Below are positions 43,842 through 52,841 of a stretch of 64,000 nucleotides of DNA, piece by piece. Source of the stretch: Brevibacterium casei CIP 102111 (GTDB lineage: Bacteria > Actinomycetota > Actinomycetes > Actinomycetales > Brevibacteriaceae). The stretch spans positions 620,001-684,000 of the forward strand of contig NZ_FXZC01000001.1 of NCBI RefSeq assembly GCF_900169275.1, given 5' to 3'. The notes under the pieces are model-generated. The model did no database searches, had not been told where the DNA came from, and saw nothing but the letters and a program-made list of their open reading frames with translations. Each line of letters starts with the position of its first letter. Position 1 is the stretch's first letter. The translations under genes and the position numbers were made by a program.

Positions 43842-46760
43842 TCAGTGCCGCGAGGTCTGGCGGGCCTTGAGGTAGATCGCCCGAGCGAGATCGTCACGAC
43901 GCTCGATGAGCAGGCGCCGCAGCGCCGCAGGGGCATCAGGATGGTCGGCGAGCCACGCATCGGTCTTCTCGACGACGCGCTCCTCGTCGACCGACCACCG
44001 CGGATAGAGGCCGAGCACCAGACGGCGGGCGATCTCGATCGAGGTGTCCGCCCAGAACCCGGCAAGCCGCTCGAAGTACTCATCGACGTACATCTCCGTG
44101 ATCGGCAGCGCCGAAGGAGCGACGAAGCCGGAGATGATCGCCGAGAGCACATCGTTGCTCAGCGACCCGGTGACGACGGTCTCCCATGCGCGCATCTTGA
44201 CGATCGGCAGAGGCAGGGCGGCATTGGCGGTCTCGGCACGCAGTCGTCCCGAGGAGCTCTGATCGAGGTGGGTCTCGCGCGCGATGTCCGTCTGATCCGC
44301 CCACCCGAGGCACACGAGCGCGGTCATCGCGTTCCATCGCAGGGCATGGTCATTGATGAGACCACGGAACGGCAGGGAAGCCGCTGCATGCTCGGCGACA
44401 CCGTCCCGATCAGGATGGGACGCAGTCCCGCCCGATCCGGACCCGGTCGACCCGTCTCCCGAAGCGCTACGGTCTCCCGGAGCGCCCCCGCTGCCTGCCG
44501 CTGATCCGTCGTTCTGACCGCTGCGACCACCCGTGCCCGCAGTCGCTTCGTCGACGATCTCGGGGCTCATGCTCTCGATCTCCTCGCCGATCGGCACGGC
44601 GAGGACCTGAGTCGCAAACGCTCGACCCATCGCGATCGACGGACTGTCCTCGATGCATCGCGCCGTCCGCGACGTCAGCGAGAGCACGAGATTGGCCAGA
44701 TGCAGCTGCGCATCCGACCCTGACTTCGCCGTCGCGAGCGCATCGAGCGCGGCACCGAGGAGGCCCGAGATCGCGGTCTCGAAGTTCCGCTCCGCCACCC
44801 ACTGATCGAGACAGAGAAGCGCCGTCTGGCTCAGGCCGGCCATGATCCCCGCATGGCTCTCCTTGCCGAGGCTGCGGGCATAAGCAGTAAGGTACCGCTG
44901 CACGGGCAGCAGCCCGTCGCGCACCGCATTGTCGAGCGCCGACCACACGAGGGCCCGTGAGAGCGGGTCGGCGATCCTCGAGACCGAGGTGATCGCCGCC
45001 TCCGTCGAAGCCTCATCGAGACGCACCCGTGCATAGTCGTGATCGGCGTAGTTGAGCAGCGCGATCTCACCACGCGTGCGCCCGACGAGCTGCTCCACCT
45101 CGGCGGACTCCCCGTCGAAGTCGAACTTCACGCTGTCGATGGGAACGATGTCGCGCCCCGACCGCCCGAGCGTGGCGATCTCCAGAGTGTGCGGGCGCAG
45201 CAGACGCGCGCCCTCAGCCGAATCCGACTGGGTGATCGTCGCACCGGTGATGCTCGCCCGGGGGTCGTGCTGCGGACCTGACCCGGCCCGACCGGCAGTG
45301 TTCGCAGTCGACTCGTTCCGGGACCCGGTCCCCGCCGAGGTGGTGTCGTCCTCGGCGCTCGTCGTCAGCGCGAGCGAGAGCTCGGAGACGCCCGAGGTCC
45401 CCAGCCACGCGTCCGCCCAGCCGGCGATGTCACGGTCGGGGGCCGCCTCGGCGAGGCAGTCGAGGAAATCGGCGAGTTCCGTGTTGCCGAAGGCGAAGCG
45501 CTTGAAGTAGAGCCGGGAGCCCGCAAAGAACGCCTCCCGACCGACGTACGCGACGAGCTGCTTGAGCACCGAGGCGCCCTTCGCGTACGTGATGCCGTCG
45601 AAGTTGAGCTTCGCGGCCTCGACGTCAGGGATGTCGGCGACGATCGGGTGCGTGGTCGGGTAGAGGTCCTGCATGTACGCCCACGCCTTGCGGCGCAGCG
45701 CGAACGTCACCCATCCGTCGGTGAAACGCGTCGCCTCGGCGAGCGCGAGGCCGCCCATGTAGTCGGCGAAGGACTCCTTGAGCCAGAGATCGTCCCACCA
45801 CTTCATCGTCACCAGATCGCCGAACCACATGTGAGCCATCTCGTGAAGAATGACGTTGGCCCGCGACTCGTACATCGCGTCGGTGACCTTGTCCCGGAAG
45901 ATGAGGGAATCGGTGAAGGTGACGAGTCCCGGATTCTCCATCGCGCCGAGGTTGTACTCGGGAACGAAGATCTGATCGTACTTGCCCCAGGGGTAGGGGT
46001 AGTCGAATTCGGCGCTGAAGAAGTCGAGGCCCGCCTTCGTGATCCCGAGGATGTCGGCCGAGTCGAGATGGTCGACGAGACTCGCCCGCGTCCACACGCC
46101 GAGGTCGACCGTCTCGCCTGTGACCGGATCCGTCCACGTGTCCGTCGCACCCTCGTAGGGGCCGGCGGTGATGCACGTGATGTAGCTCGACTGCTTGAGC
46201 GTCGGTGCGAAGAAGTGGGTGACGGCCGCGCTGCCGTCCTCGCTCACCGTCTCCCGGCTCGTCTCGACCTGGTTCGACAGCACCTGGAACGACTGTGGGG
46301 CGGTGACGCTGAAGACGAACTTCGCCTTGAGGTCGGGCTGGTCGAAGTTCGCGAAGACCCGCCGGGCATCGGTGGGTTCGAACTGCGAGTAGAGGTAGAC
46401 CTTGCCATCGGCGGGATCGGTGAACCGGTGGAGTCCCTCACCCGAGGTGGAATACCGGGTCTGGGCTTCGATCGTCAGGGCGTTCTTCCCCTCACGGACG
46501 GGGAACGTGACACGGGCACCGTCGAACACCTCGGCGGGGGAGAGGTCCTCCCCGTTGATCTGCACGAGCGAGACAGAGTCGGCGATGATGTCGATGAAGG
46601 TCTGCGAATCGGAGCGAGCCTTGAACTCGACGACGGTGCGGGAGGTGAAGGTGTCGGCATCGGACTCGGCGTTGCTCACATCGATATGGACGGTGTAAGT
46701 CTTGACCTTGAGCAGATGCGATCGGCTCTGCGCTTCGTCTCGGGTCAGGTTCGTCGTCAT
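43842..46760 (-). CDS. pepN: Aminopeptidase N (M1 family)
   Basis: 972-residue zinc aminopeptidase, cytoplasmic. Hallmarks: GAMENPGLVTF exopeptidase motif, HEMAHMWFGDLVTMKWWDDLWLKESFADY (HExxH-18x-E), and the ERAP1-like C-terminal helical domain. It is longer than usual actinobacterial PepN (about 850) because of two low-complexity Gly/Ser/Thr linkers: one near residues 460-505 (DDTTSAGTGSRNESTANTAG) and one near 745-795 (GTGGRSGQNDGSAAGSG). ATG start with GGAGG; the divergent FUSC gene begins 86 bp away. Confidence 0.96.
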   Translation of the reverse strand: MTTNLTRDEAQSRSHLLKVKTYTVHIDVSNAESDADTFTSRTVVEFKARSDSQTFIDIIADSVSLVQINGEDLSPAEVFDGARVTFPVREGKNALTIEAQTRYSTSGEGLHRFTDPADGKVYLYSQFEPTDARRVFANFDQPDLKAKFVFSVTAPQSFQVLSNQVETSRETVSEDGSAAVTHFFAPTLKQSSYITCITAGPYEGATDTWTDPVTGETVDLGVWTRASLVDHLDSADILGITKAGLDFFSAEFDYPYPWGKYDQIFVPEYNLGAMENPGLVTFTDSLIFRDKVTDAMYESRANVILHEMAHMWFGDLVTMKWWDDLWLKESFADYMGGLALAEATRFTDGWVTFALRRKAWAYMQDLYPTTHPIVADIPDVEAAKLNFDGITYAKGASVLKQLVAYVGREAFFAGSRLYFKRFAFGNTELADFLDCLAEAAPDRDIAGWADAWLGTSGVSELSLALTTSAEDDTTSAGTGSRNESTANTAGRAGSGPQHDPRASITGATITQSDSAEGARLLRPHTLEIATLGRSGRDIVPIDSVKFDFDGESAEVEQLVGRTRGEIALLNYADHDYARVRLDEASTEAAITSVSRIADPLSRALVWSALDNAVRDGLLPVQRYLTAYARSLGKESHAGIMAGLSQTALLCLDQWVAERNFETAISGLLGAALDALATAKSGSDAQLHLANLVLSLTSRTARCIEDSPSIAMGRAFATQVLAVPIGEEIESMSPEIVDEATAGTGGRSGQNDGSAAGSGGAPGDRSASGDGSTGSGSGGTASHPDRDGVAEHAAASLPFRGLINDHALRWNAMTALVCLGWADQTDIARETHLDQSSSGRLRAETANAALPLPIVKMRAWETVVTGSLSNDVLSAIISGFVAPSALPITEMYVDEYFERLAGFWADTSIEIARRLVLGLYPRWSVDEERVVEKTDAWLADHPDAPAALRRLLIERRDDLARAIYLKARQTSRH

Positions 46761-46845
46761 TCTTCAGCCTCCTCGGCGCACAGACTTTAGCATGTCACAA
46801 TTCCGGTAATCTGAGTACAACGAGCGCGAGAGGGGGCCGGATCGG

Positions 46846-47988
46846 ATGGCGAAGACCCAGGTCAGCGGGTTGATCAAGCGAGGGTTCAACATCGTTGCCC
46901 ACCGCCTCCGCCTCGGCTTCAGGCGCGTGTGGGCGAACTCCGGACAGCTCATCCAGATCCCCATCGCGGCCACCGCCGCCTACGCGTTCTGCGTCTACAT
47001 CCTCGGCCACCCCTACCCGTTCCTCGCCGCCGTCGCCGCCGCCGTCGGCATCGGACCCGTCGCCGATCGCCGCCTGCGCCGCTCGCTTGAGATCGGCATC
47101 GGTGCGACCTTCGGGGTGCTCGTCGGCGAGGTGCTCGTCAACATCTATGGCAGCGGCATCTGGCAGCTCGCGCTCACCCTCATCATCGGCCTCGTCATCG
47201 GCACGGTGCTCAACTCCGGCGGCATTTTCATCACCCAGATCGCCGTCCAGTCCGTCTACGTCGTCGTCGTGCCCGCCACCGCGACGACCCTGCCGTTCCC
47301 GCGCACGCTCGACGCCCTCGTCGGCTCGCTCTTCGCGATCGTCCTCGCGCTCATCATTCCCCGCGACGCCCGCAAGGTTCCGCGCGCACTCGCTGCGAAC
47401 CTCCTCGACGAGGTCAGTGCTGTGCTCACGATGATGTCGAAGGCCCTGCGCGACGCCGACACCGAACTCGCGATGCGCGCCCTCACCCGAGCCCGCGAGA
47501 CCCAGGACATCATCGACTCGTGGGGCTCGTCGCTGCAGGTGTCGAAGGAGGCGGCGAAGATCAATGCGCGCGGTCGCCGTCATGCCGCCGAGGTGACCCG
47601 GCTCTCCCGTGCCCACACCTACTCCGATCGGGCGATGCGCACGATCCGCGTCATCGCCCGCCGCGTCGTCGGCATCACCGAGCTCGGCGTCGAGAAGCCG
47701 ATCATCGCCGACTACGTCGAATCCCTCGCCGACGGAGCGAAGAAGCTCGAGATCGCGCTGCGCCGGGGAACCGACAGATCGCTCGCCGAGGTGGCCCTGT
47801 CCGAAGCCGCCGGCGAACTCGATCCCAGGGCGGAGAAGAGCTGGGACATCCACGACGAATCCCTCGTCCTCCTCCTCCGGCCCGTCGCCGCCGACCTGCT
47901 CCAGGCGGCCGGCCTGACGAACGACGCCGCGCACGAACGCCTGCCCTCGCTCGCTGAAGACAAGGCCGACGGTCCGCCGGTCGAATAG
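46846..47988 (+). CDS. FUSC-type (aromatic acid exporter-like) membrane protein
   Basis: 380 residues. Six membrane helices in the first 180 residues (IPIAATAAYAFCVYILGHPYPFLAAVAAAVGIGPVADRRLRR with the family P-x-F-x-x-x-x-A pattern), then a cytoplasmic helical domain of about 200 residues. The layout is that of the FUSC/ArAE family of putative exporters; substrate unknown. GAGGGGG lies about 11 nt before the ATG. Divergent from pepN, with overlapping -10-like elements (TAATCT on the plus strand, TAAAGT on the minus strand). Confidence 0.82.
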   Translation: MAKTQVSGLIKRGFNIVAHRLRLGFRRVWANSGQLIQIPIAATAAYAFCVYILGHPYPFLAAVAAAVGIGPVADRRLRRSLEIGIGATFGVLVGEVLVNIYGSGIWQLALTLIIGLVIGTVLNSGGIFITQIAVQSVYVVVVPATATTLPFPRTLDALVGSLFAIVLALIIPRDARKVPRALAANLLDEVSAVLTMMSKALRDADTELAMRALTRARETQDIIDSWGSSLQVSKEAAKINARGRRHAAEVTRLSRAHTYSDRAMRTIRVIARRVVGITELGVEKPIIADYVESLADGAKKLEIALRRGTDRSLAEVALSEAAGELDPRAEKSWDIHDESLVLLLRPVAADLLQAAGLTNDAAHERLPSLAEDKADGPPVE

Positions 47989-48014
47989 GGCTGCGGCTGG
48001 GCTGCGGCTGCCGA

Positions 48015-48087
48015 GCGGCAGGCGGCGGTCCTGGTCAGCGGCGAGCGGCGGGGCCGGTCAGCGGCAGGCGGCGGGCCTGGTCAGCGG
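48015..48087. repeat. 27-bp imperfect direct repeat at the 3' end of the XRE-cupin gene
   Basis: GCGGCAGGCGGCGG-type 27-mers at 48015-48041 and 48061-48087 differ at one base. The second copy overlaps the stop codon of the regulator gene; the region is strongly G-rich and is shared by the 3' ends of two convergent genes. Confidence 0.6.
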
Positions 48088-48797
48088 CTCTCGACGACGA
48101 AGATGCAGTTCGTACCGGGCTCGAGGGCTGTGAACGAATGCGGCTGATCGCCCGGGTGGACGAGGTAGTCACCGGCGACCAGCTCGAACGACTGGCCGAG
48201 CGCTTCGATCCGTGCCGCCCCGCGACCGACGATGACGTGCTCGATCGTGCCCGCCGGATGCGGATGGGAATTGCGTGATTCACCGGGTTCGGCCTGGATG
48301 AAGTAGATGTCGCGGCGTGCGGTGGGCGGGGACGCCGAGAGCAGGGTGGCGACATAGTTCGCCGTTGTCGAGGGCAGGCTCGGCATGTCGCGAACGTGGT
48401 GGAGGGCGATCTCCAGCTGTGGGGGATCGAGCAACCGTGAGAGCGGGATGTCGAGAGCAGCGGCGAGGGCCCACATCGTCCCGAGGCTCGGGTTGGCCGT
48501 TCCCGCCTCGAGTCCGGACATCGTCGACTTGCCGATGCCGGCTCGGCGGGCGACCTCGGAGAGGGAGAGTCCGGCCCGCTGCCGTTCGCGCTTGACCGCG
48601 GCCGCGACCTGGGCTCGCGGGGTCGACGAGTCGGTCGCGGTGCTGTTGTCGTGGACGCGGTTCTCGTGATCTCCGCTGACTTGGTCGACGCTGCGATGGT
48701 CGACGCTGCCCTGGTCGACGCTGCTGTCCTCGACGTTGCCCTTGACGGATGGGTCTCTCGTCTCGGGACTGGGGGAGTCGTCTGCCGCCGCGCTCAT
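48081..48797 (-). CDS. XRE-family regulator with C-terminal cupin domain
   Basis: 238 residues. A polar N-terminal tail of about 45 residues contains SVDQ/SVDH repeats. Then comes an XRE helix-turn-helix (VKRERQRAGLSLSEVARRAGIGKSTMSGLEAG, GTMWALAAALDIPLSRLLDP) and a cupin barrel (GESRNSHPHPAGTIEHVIVGRGAARIE, GDYLVHPGDQPHSF). This class usually senses a small metabolite and controls a neighbouring operon. It is transcribed divergently from azlCD, which is therefore the probable target. Confidence 0.92.
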   Translation of the reverse strand: MSAAADDSPSPETRDPSVKGNVEDSSVDQGSVDHRSVDQVSGDHENRVHDNSTATDSSTPRAQVAAAVKRERQRAGLSLSEVARRAGIGKSTMSGLEAGTANPSLGTMWALAAALDIPLSRLLDPPQLEIALHHVRDMPSLPSTTANYVATLLSASPPTARRDIYFIQAEPGESRNSHPHPAGTIEHVIVGRGAARIEALGQSFELVAGDYLVHPGDQPHSFTALEPGTNCIFVVESR

Positions 48798-48859
48798 GCC
48801 GTTGCTCCGCTCATACGATCATCTTAGCTGTCGTTCATTATTCCGCACTGCCGTTCCGG

Positions 48860-48899
48860 TTGACGAACCTCTCTCGCGGTGTGCACTATGGTGAACATG
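48860..48899 (+). promoter_or_regulatory. Probable leaderless promoter of azlC
   Basis: TTGACG (48860-48865), 18 nt, CACTAT (48884-48889), 7 nt, ATG 48897. No Shine-Dalgarno is near the ATG. The preceding 60 bp (AT-richer, GATCATCTTAGCTGTCGTTC) are shared with the divergent regulator and may hold its operator. Confidence 0.5.
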
Positions 48900-49808
48900 A
48901 GTTCATCATTCCGCACGATCGAGCGCATTCTGCCGTCGTCGACCTACCGGGCAGTCGCCATCATCACGGTGACGATCGTCGCCGTCGCGCTCTCGTACGG
49001 TGCGATCTCGCAGGTGTCAGGCTTCGCGTGGTGGCAGACGCTCATGCTCGCGGCCTTCGCCCTCGGCGGTGCCGCCGAGTTCACCTTCGTCGGAGTCATC
49101 GCCGCCGGTGGAGCGCCGATCCTCGCGGTTCTCGCCGGGCTGCTCGTCAACTCCCGCAACTTCGCGTTCGGCATGGCCGTCGGTCCGTTCTTCCCGCAGG
49201 ACTGGCGGGCCCTCATCGCCGCGCACTGGATCAATGACGAATCGACGGCAGTGGCCCGCACGGGAGAGAACGACCGCCAGCGGTGGCGCGCGTTCCTCCT
49301 CATGGGAGTGGCGATCGCGATCATGTGGCCCTCGGGTGCGGTCGTTGGGCAGTGGCTCGGCAGCGTCATCGACGCCGACATGCTCGGTCTCGACGCGGCG
49401 TTTCCGATCATCCTCTTCTGCCTTATCCGCGGCGATCTGCGGAACCGTTCGACGCTCTGCCTTACACTCGCCGGCATCCTTGTCGCAGTCTGCCTCACGC
49501 CGATCCTCCCGCTCGGCCTCGGGGCCGTGACCTCGCTGTCCGTCTTCGCCTTCGTCGCCCTCGGCTGGCTGATCCGGCGAGTGGTGCGCGAGAGGAGGGC
49601 GCGCTCGGCGGCGACGGGTCGTTCGACACAGGGCCATGCGGTGTCGGAGCAGGACCATTCGGTGTCGGAGCAGGAAAACACGGTGTCGGACCACGGACCT
49701 GCGGGTAGGGTGTCGGCCGCCCAGGGGACGACCGACCGTGCGGCGACCGTGCCCGGCGAGGCCCGCACTCCCGGCACTGCCCCGAACGAGAGCGAGGACG
49801 CGCAGTGA
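48897..49808 (+). CDS. AzlC-family branched-chain amino acid exporter subunit
   Basis: 303 residues. Seven or eight hydrophobic segments with the AzlC features YGAISQVSGFAWWQTLMLAAFALGGAAEFTFVG and LLVNSRNFAFGMAV. AzlC and AzlD together export branched-chain amino acids. The C-terminal 75 residues are hydrophilic and contain three near-identical heptads (GHAVSEQ, DHSVSEQ, ENTVSDH) from a 21-bp repeat near 49630-49690. ATG 48897 is preferred on the leaderless promoter; in-frame GTG and ATG codons 3-6 residues upstream exist. The azlD GTG overlaps its stop. Confidence 0.88.
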   Translation: MSSSFRTIERILPSSTYRAVAIITVTIVAVALSYGAISQVSGFAWWQTLMLAAFALGGAAEFTFVGVIAAGGAPILAVLAGLLVNSRNFAFGMAVGPFFPQDWRALIAAHWINDESTAVARTGENDRQRWRAFLLMGVAIAIMWPSGAVVGQWLGSVIDADMLGLDAAFPIILFCLIRGDLRNRSTLCLTLAGILVAVCLTPILPLGLGAVTSLSVFAFVALGWLIRRVVRERRARSAATGRSTQGHAVSEQDHSVSEQENTVSDHGPAGRVSAAQGTTDRAATVPGEARTPGTAPNESEDAQ

Positions 49809-50212
49809 ACCCGACGACCTTTCTCATCGCGCTCGCCGCGCTGAGCATCGGCACCTACGTCATGCGCTTCGCCGGAGTGAAGGTGGGCGCCGCGCTCGCC
49901 GTCCGCGGACGACGGGGAGCGCAGGTGACGACGGGATCTGAGGTGAGCACCGAAGCCCCGGCCGCCTCGGCGAGCGATCCCGACGAACCGACCTCGCGGG
50001 TCTCGGCCTGGATGGACAGGGCCACCGTCGTGCTCATCGGGGCGGTCTTCGCGACGACGGCGGTCTTCGACGGTCAGGCGCTCGCCGATCCGGCGCGCCT
50101 CATCGGCGTCGGGGCGGGCGTTCTCGCCGCGGTGCTGCGTGTGCCGATGCTCGTCTGCGTCATCCTCGCGATGGCGGTGTGCGCCGGGATCCGGTGGACG
50201 GGCATCCTGTGA
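49805..50212 (+). CDS. AzlD-family transporter subunit
   Basis: 135 residues with four hydrophobic segments (LIALAALSIGTYVMRFAGV; ATVVLIGAVFATTAVFD; LIGVGAGVLAAVLRVPMLVCVILAMAVCAGI), the pattern of AzlD-type partners of AzlC. It is longer than usual because of a polar insertion of about 35 residues after the first helix. GTG start overlapping the azlC stop (GTGA) shows coupling. Confidence 0.85.
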   Translation: MNPTTFLIALAALSIGTYVMRFAGVKVGAALAVRGRRGAQVTTGSEVSTEAPAASASDPDEPTSRVSAWMDRATVVLIGAVFATTAVFDGQALADPARLIGVGAGVLAAVLRVPMLVCVILAMAVCAGIRWTGIL

Positions 50213-50257
50213 GTTGCCCAGGTGCCGGTGTCAGGCCCGATTGCTAGGCTTAAGGGC

Positions 50258-50569
50258 ATGGAACTCATTGCTGACTTTCAGCGCCTGGTCTTTCTCGCCC
50301 TCACGGTTGCGGCGTTCATCGTCCAACTCTGGGCGTTCATCGACTCGCTGCGGTACAAGGATGAGAACTACCGCGCGGTGGACAAGCAGTCGAAGAAGTT
50401 CTGGGTCATCCTGCTGGCTGTCGGCCTCGCCCTCGCTCTCATCGCACTCCCGCCGCTGGGCATGAGCATGATCTTCCTCAACCTCCTCGCCCTCGTCGGC
50501 GCGATCGTCTACCTCACCGACGTGCGCCCGAAGATCAAGGCCATCGACCCCAGGAATCGGAACCGCTGA
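50258..50569 (+). CDS. DUF2516 family membrane protein
   Basis: 103 residues with three hydrophobic segments (FQRLVFLALTVAAFIVQLWAFID, WVILLAVGLALALIALPP, MIFLNLLALVGAIVYLTDVRPK) matching the actinobacterial DUF2516 family of unknown function. ATG 50258 is preceded by TAGGCT (50245-50250) and exactly 7 nt, a leaderless promoter, so the longer upstream frame is not used. It precedes the hydrolase gene by 7 bp. Confidence 0.88.
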   Translation: MELIADFQRLVFLALTVAAFIVQLWAFIDSLRYKDENYRAVDKQSKKFWVILLAVGLALALIALPPLGMSMIFLNLLALVGAIVYLTDVRPKIKAIDPRNRNR

Positions 50570-50576
50570 CCCGGGG

Positions 50577-51404
50577 ATGAGCGAAGATCTCAACTTCCCC
50601 GGTGCTGACACCGGGTACATCGCGACGTTCGGCTCCGGCGACCCGCACACCCTCTTCAGCCACGGCTTCGCCGGCGCGATCCGCGACACCCGGCCCTTCG
50701 GCACCGGCATCTCCGGCACCAAGCACTTCCTCCACCTCTTCGGCCACGGCGGTCGCCCCTCACCGGGCCCAGGCTGGGACTACGCCCTCATCGCCGAGGC
50801 GCTCGCCGAGGCCCTCACCGCCACCTCGGCGACCCGGGCGCTCGGGGTCTCGATGTCCGCCGGCGGACTCCTGCGCCTGCTCAGCGACGGCCATCCCGTG
50901 ATCGAGGGCCTCGAGAAGGTCGCCCTCGTCCTCCCCGCCTCGTTCGCCGGTTTCCCCGCCGAGGTGGTCCGTTCCCACACCGCCTACCTCGAGTCCCTCC
51001 GCGGGCTCGTCGCCGCCGGTGACGTCGAGGGCATCACCGACCTCATGCTCTCCCGTGAACCCGCCGAGGTGGCCGACCTCCTCCCCGCCCGAGCGTGGAC
51101 CCGGACGAAGGCCGAGAACCTCATCACCACGGACATGTCCGACGGGCTCGGGCTCGCGCTCGAGATCGCCGTCGACGGGCAGTACCTCGGCGGCGGCCTC
51201 GACGCCGCGGCGGAGCGGCTGCGCGATTTCGCCGCCGAGGTCCTCGTCCTCACCCACGAGGACGACCCCGCCCACCCCGTCTTCATCGCCGAGGAGATCG
51301 CCGCCGCGATTCCCGATTCGCGCCTCGAGGTGCTGCCGGCCGGATCGATCCTATGGCGGGGTCGCCATGAGGTCCGCCGGATCCTCGGCGACTTCTTTGG
51401 CTAG
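50577..51404 (+). CDS. Alpha/beta-hydrolase fold protein
   Basis: 275 residues. The nucleophile elbow is GVSMSAGGLLRLL (G-x-S-x-[AS]-G), with an oxyanion-loop-like LFSHGFAGAIRDTRPFG near the N-terminus, an acidic residue in LTHEDDPAHPVFIAEEIA and a candidate catalytic His near the C-terminus (GRHEVRRIL). Substrate unknown. It follows DUF2516 by 7 bp and is followed by mshA, whose own -10 overlaps this gene's 3' end. Confidence 0.85.
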   Translation: MSEDLNFPGADTGYIATFGSGDPHTLFSHGFAGAIRDTRPFGTGISGTKHFLHLFGHGGRPSPGPGWDYALIAEALAEALTATSATRALGVSMSAGGLLRLLSDGHPVIEGLEKVALVLPASFAGFPAEVVRSHTAYLESLRGLVAAGDVEGITDLMLSREPAEVADLLPARAWTRTKAENLITTDMSDGLGLALEIAVDGQYLGGGLDAAAERLRDFAAEVLVLTHEDDPAHPVFIAEEIAAAIPDSRLEVLPAGSILWRGRHEVRRILGDFFG

Positions 51405-51416
51405 ACTGACTCCGTG
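51402..51416 (+). promoter_or_regulatory. Leaderless -10 of mshA
   Basis: TAGACT (51402-51407) overlaps the stop of the upstream hydrolase gene and is followed by 6 nt and the mshA GTG at 51414. No Shine-Dalgarno is present. Confidence 0.5.
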
Positions 51417-52841
51417 CGCATCTCCGTCCTCTCACTTCACACCTCGCCTGCGGCTCAGCCCGGGCAGGGCGATGCGGGCGGGATGAATGTCTACGTCGCC
51501 CATACGGTCAGGGCCCTTGCCGCATCAGGACACGAGGTCGACGTCTTCACCGCCGACCCGCACGGCCTCGGCGTCGCCGGCGACGAGCAGGCGCGCTCGG
51601 TCACCCTCGCACCCAACCTCCGCCTCCACCGTCTCGACGTCGACGCCGACAGCAAGGACGCGCTCGCGGGCAGGCTCGACGACTTCGCCCGCCTGCTCAC
51701 AGCCCACCCCGTCTTCACCGCCGCAGACCTCGTGTGGGCCCACTACTGGATCTCCGCCGAGGCGGCCCTGCGTGCCGTGCGCACCCGGGGTGGGCCGCGG
51801 CCGACGATCATCGCGAGCATGCACACGATCGGTGCCGTGAAGAACCGGGACTCCGATACCGCCGAGGAATCCCCGCGCCGACTCCGCACCGAGGAGCGCA
51901 TCGCCGCCGGCGTCGACCTCCTCGTTGCGAACACCCCGGCTGAGCGCCGTGACCTCATCGGCGAGCTCGGTGCTGATCCTGCCTCCGTCGTCGTCGCCCG
52001 GCCCGGCGTCGACCATGCCCTCTTCTCACCCGGATCGCGGCGGGCCGCTCGCGCCGAACTGGGACTCGCGGCCGATGAGAACCTCGTCCTCTACGTCGGA
52101 CGGATGCAGTTCATCAAGGGCACCGACGTCGTCGTCGATGCCCTGGCCTGCCTTCACGAGAACAACCCCGAGCTCTCCGCGCGGACACGGGGCATCCTCC
52201 TCGGCGCGGCCTCCGGATGGGTCGAACCCTCTGCGCGACCGGGCACCCGCGGCGCTGGTCGTGCCGGTGCGGACGGACGCGGGCGGACCGCTCCGGATCG
52301 CGAGTGGAGCACGCCCTCCGACTTCCACGCCACGCTGTCGGCGGCGATCGCCGCGGAACCGAACGTCGAGGTCAGGCCGCCCGTGCCTGCGGCCGAACTC
52401 GTCACCTACTACCGTGCCGCGGACGTCCTCCTAGTGCCCTCGCGCAGCGAGTCCTTCGGGCTCGTCGCCGCCGAGGCGGCCGCTTCCGGTCTGCCGTCGA
52501 TCGCCGCGGCCGTCGGCGGACTGCCGGAGATCGTCGAGAACGGATATTCGGGACTGCTCATCGCCGACCACAACCCGCGGCACTGGGCGCTCACCCTGGA
52601 GAGGCTCCTCGGCGACGCGGAGCTGCGGGTCGAACTCGCCGACCACGCGGCGGCCCGGTCGCAGCGTTTCGACTGGAACCGGACCGTCGCCGCCGTCCTC
52701 GACGCCGTCGCCGGGGAACGCGAGGACTCTGCCCGGATCCGCTCGGGAATCGGAGCCGCTTCGCGGGGCATGGCCGGAGACCGCGGCGCCCGCGACGCGA
52801 GCGACCTCACGGCCCCGGGCGTGTGCGGAGGATGGCGCTGA
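51414..52841 (+). CDS. mshA: D-inositol-3-phosphate glycosyltransferase MshA
   Basis: 475-residue GT4-family enzyme catalysing the first step of mycothiol biosynthesis (UDP-GlcNAc plus inositol-3-phosphate). Diagnostic N-terminus ISVLSLHTSPAAQPGQGDAGGMNVYV, then MHTIGAVKN, VVARPGVDHALFSPGSR, LYVGRMQFIKGTDVVVDAL and the nucleotide-sugar site PSRSESFGLVAAEAAASGLPSIAA. A Gly/Arg/Ala-rich insertion (about residues 262-300) and a tail of about 40 residues are not typical. GTG start with a leaderless -10. Confidence 0.96.
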   Translation: MRISVLSLHTSPAAQPGQGDAGGMNVYVAHTVRALAASGHEVDVFTADPHGLGVAGDEQARSVTLAPNLRLHRLDVDADSKDALAGRLDDFARLLTAHPVFTAADLVWAHYWISAEAALRAVRTRGGPRPTIIASMHTIGAVKNRDSDTAEESPRRLRTEERIAAGVDLLVANTPAERRDLIGELGADPASVVVARPGVDHALFSPGSRRAARAELGLAADENLVLYVGRMQFIKGTDVVVDALACLHENNPELSARTRGILLGAASGWVEPSARPGTRGAGRAGADGRGRTAPDREWSTPSDFHATLSAAIAAEPNVEVRPPVPAAELVTYYRAADVLLVPSRSESFGLVAAEAAASGLPSIAAAVGGLPEIVENGYSGLLIADHNPRHWALTLERLLGDAELRVELADHAAARSQRFDWNRTVAAVLDAVAGEREDSARIRSGIGAASRGMAGDRGARDASDLTAPGVCGGWR

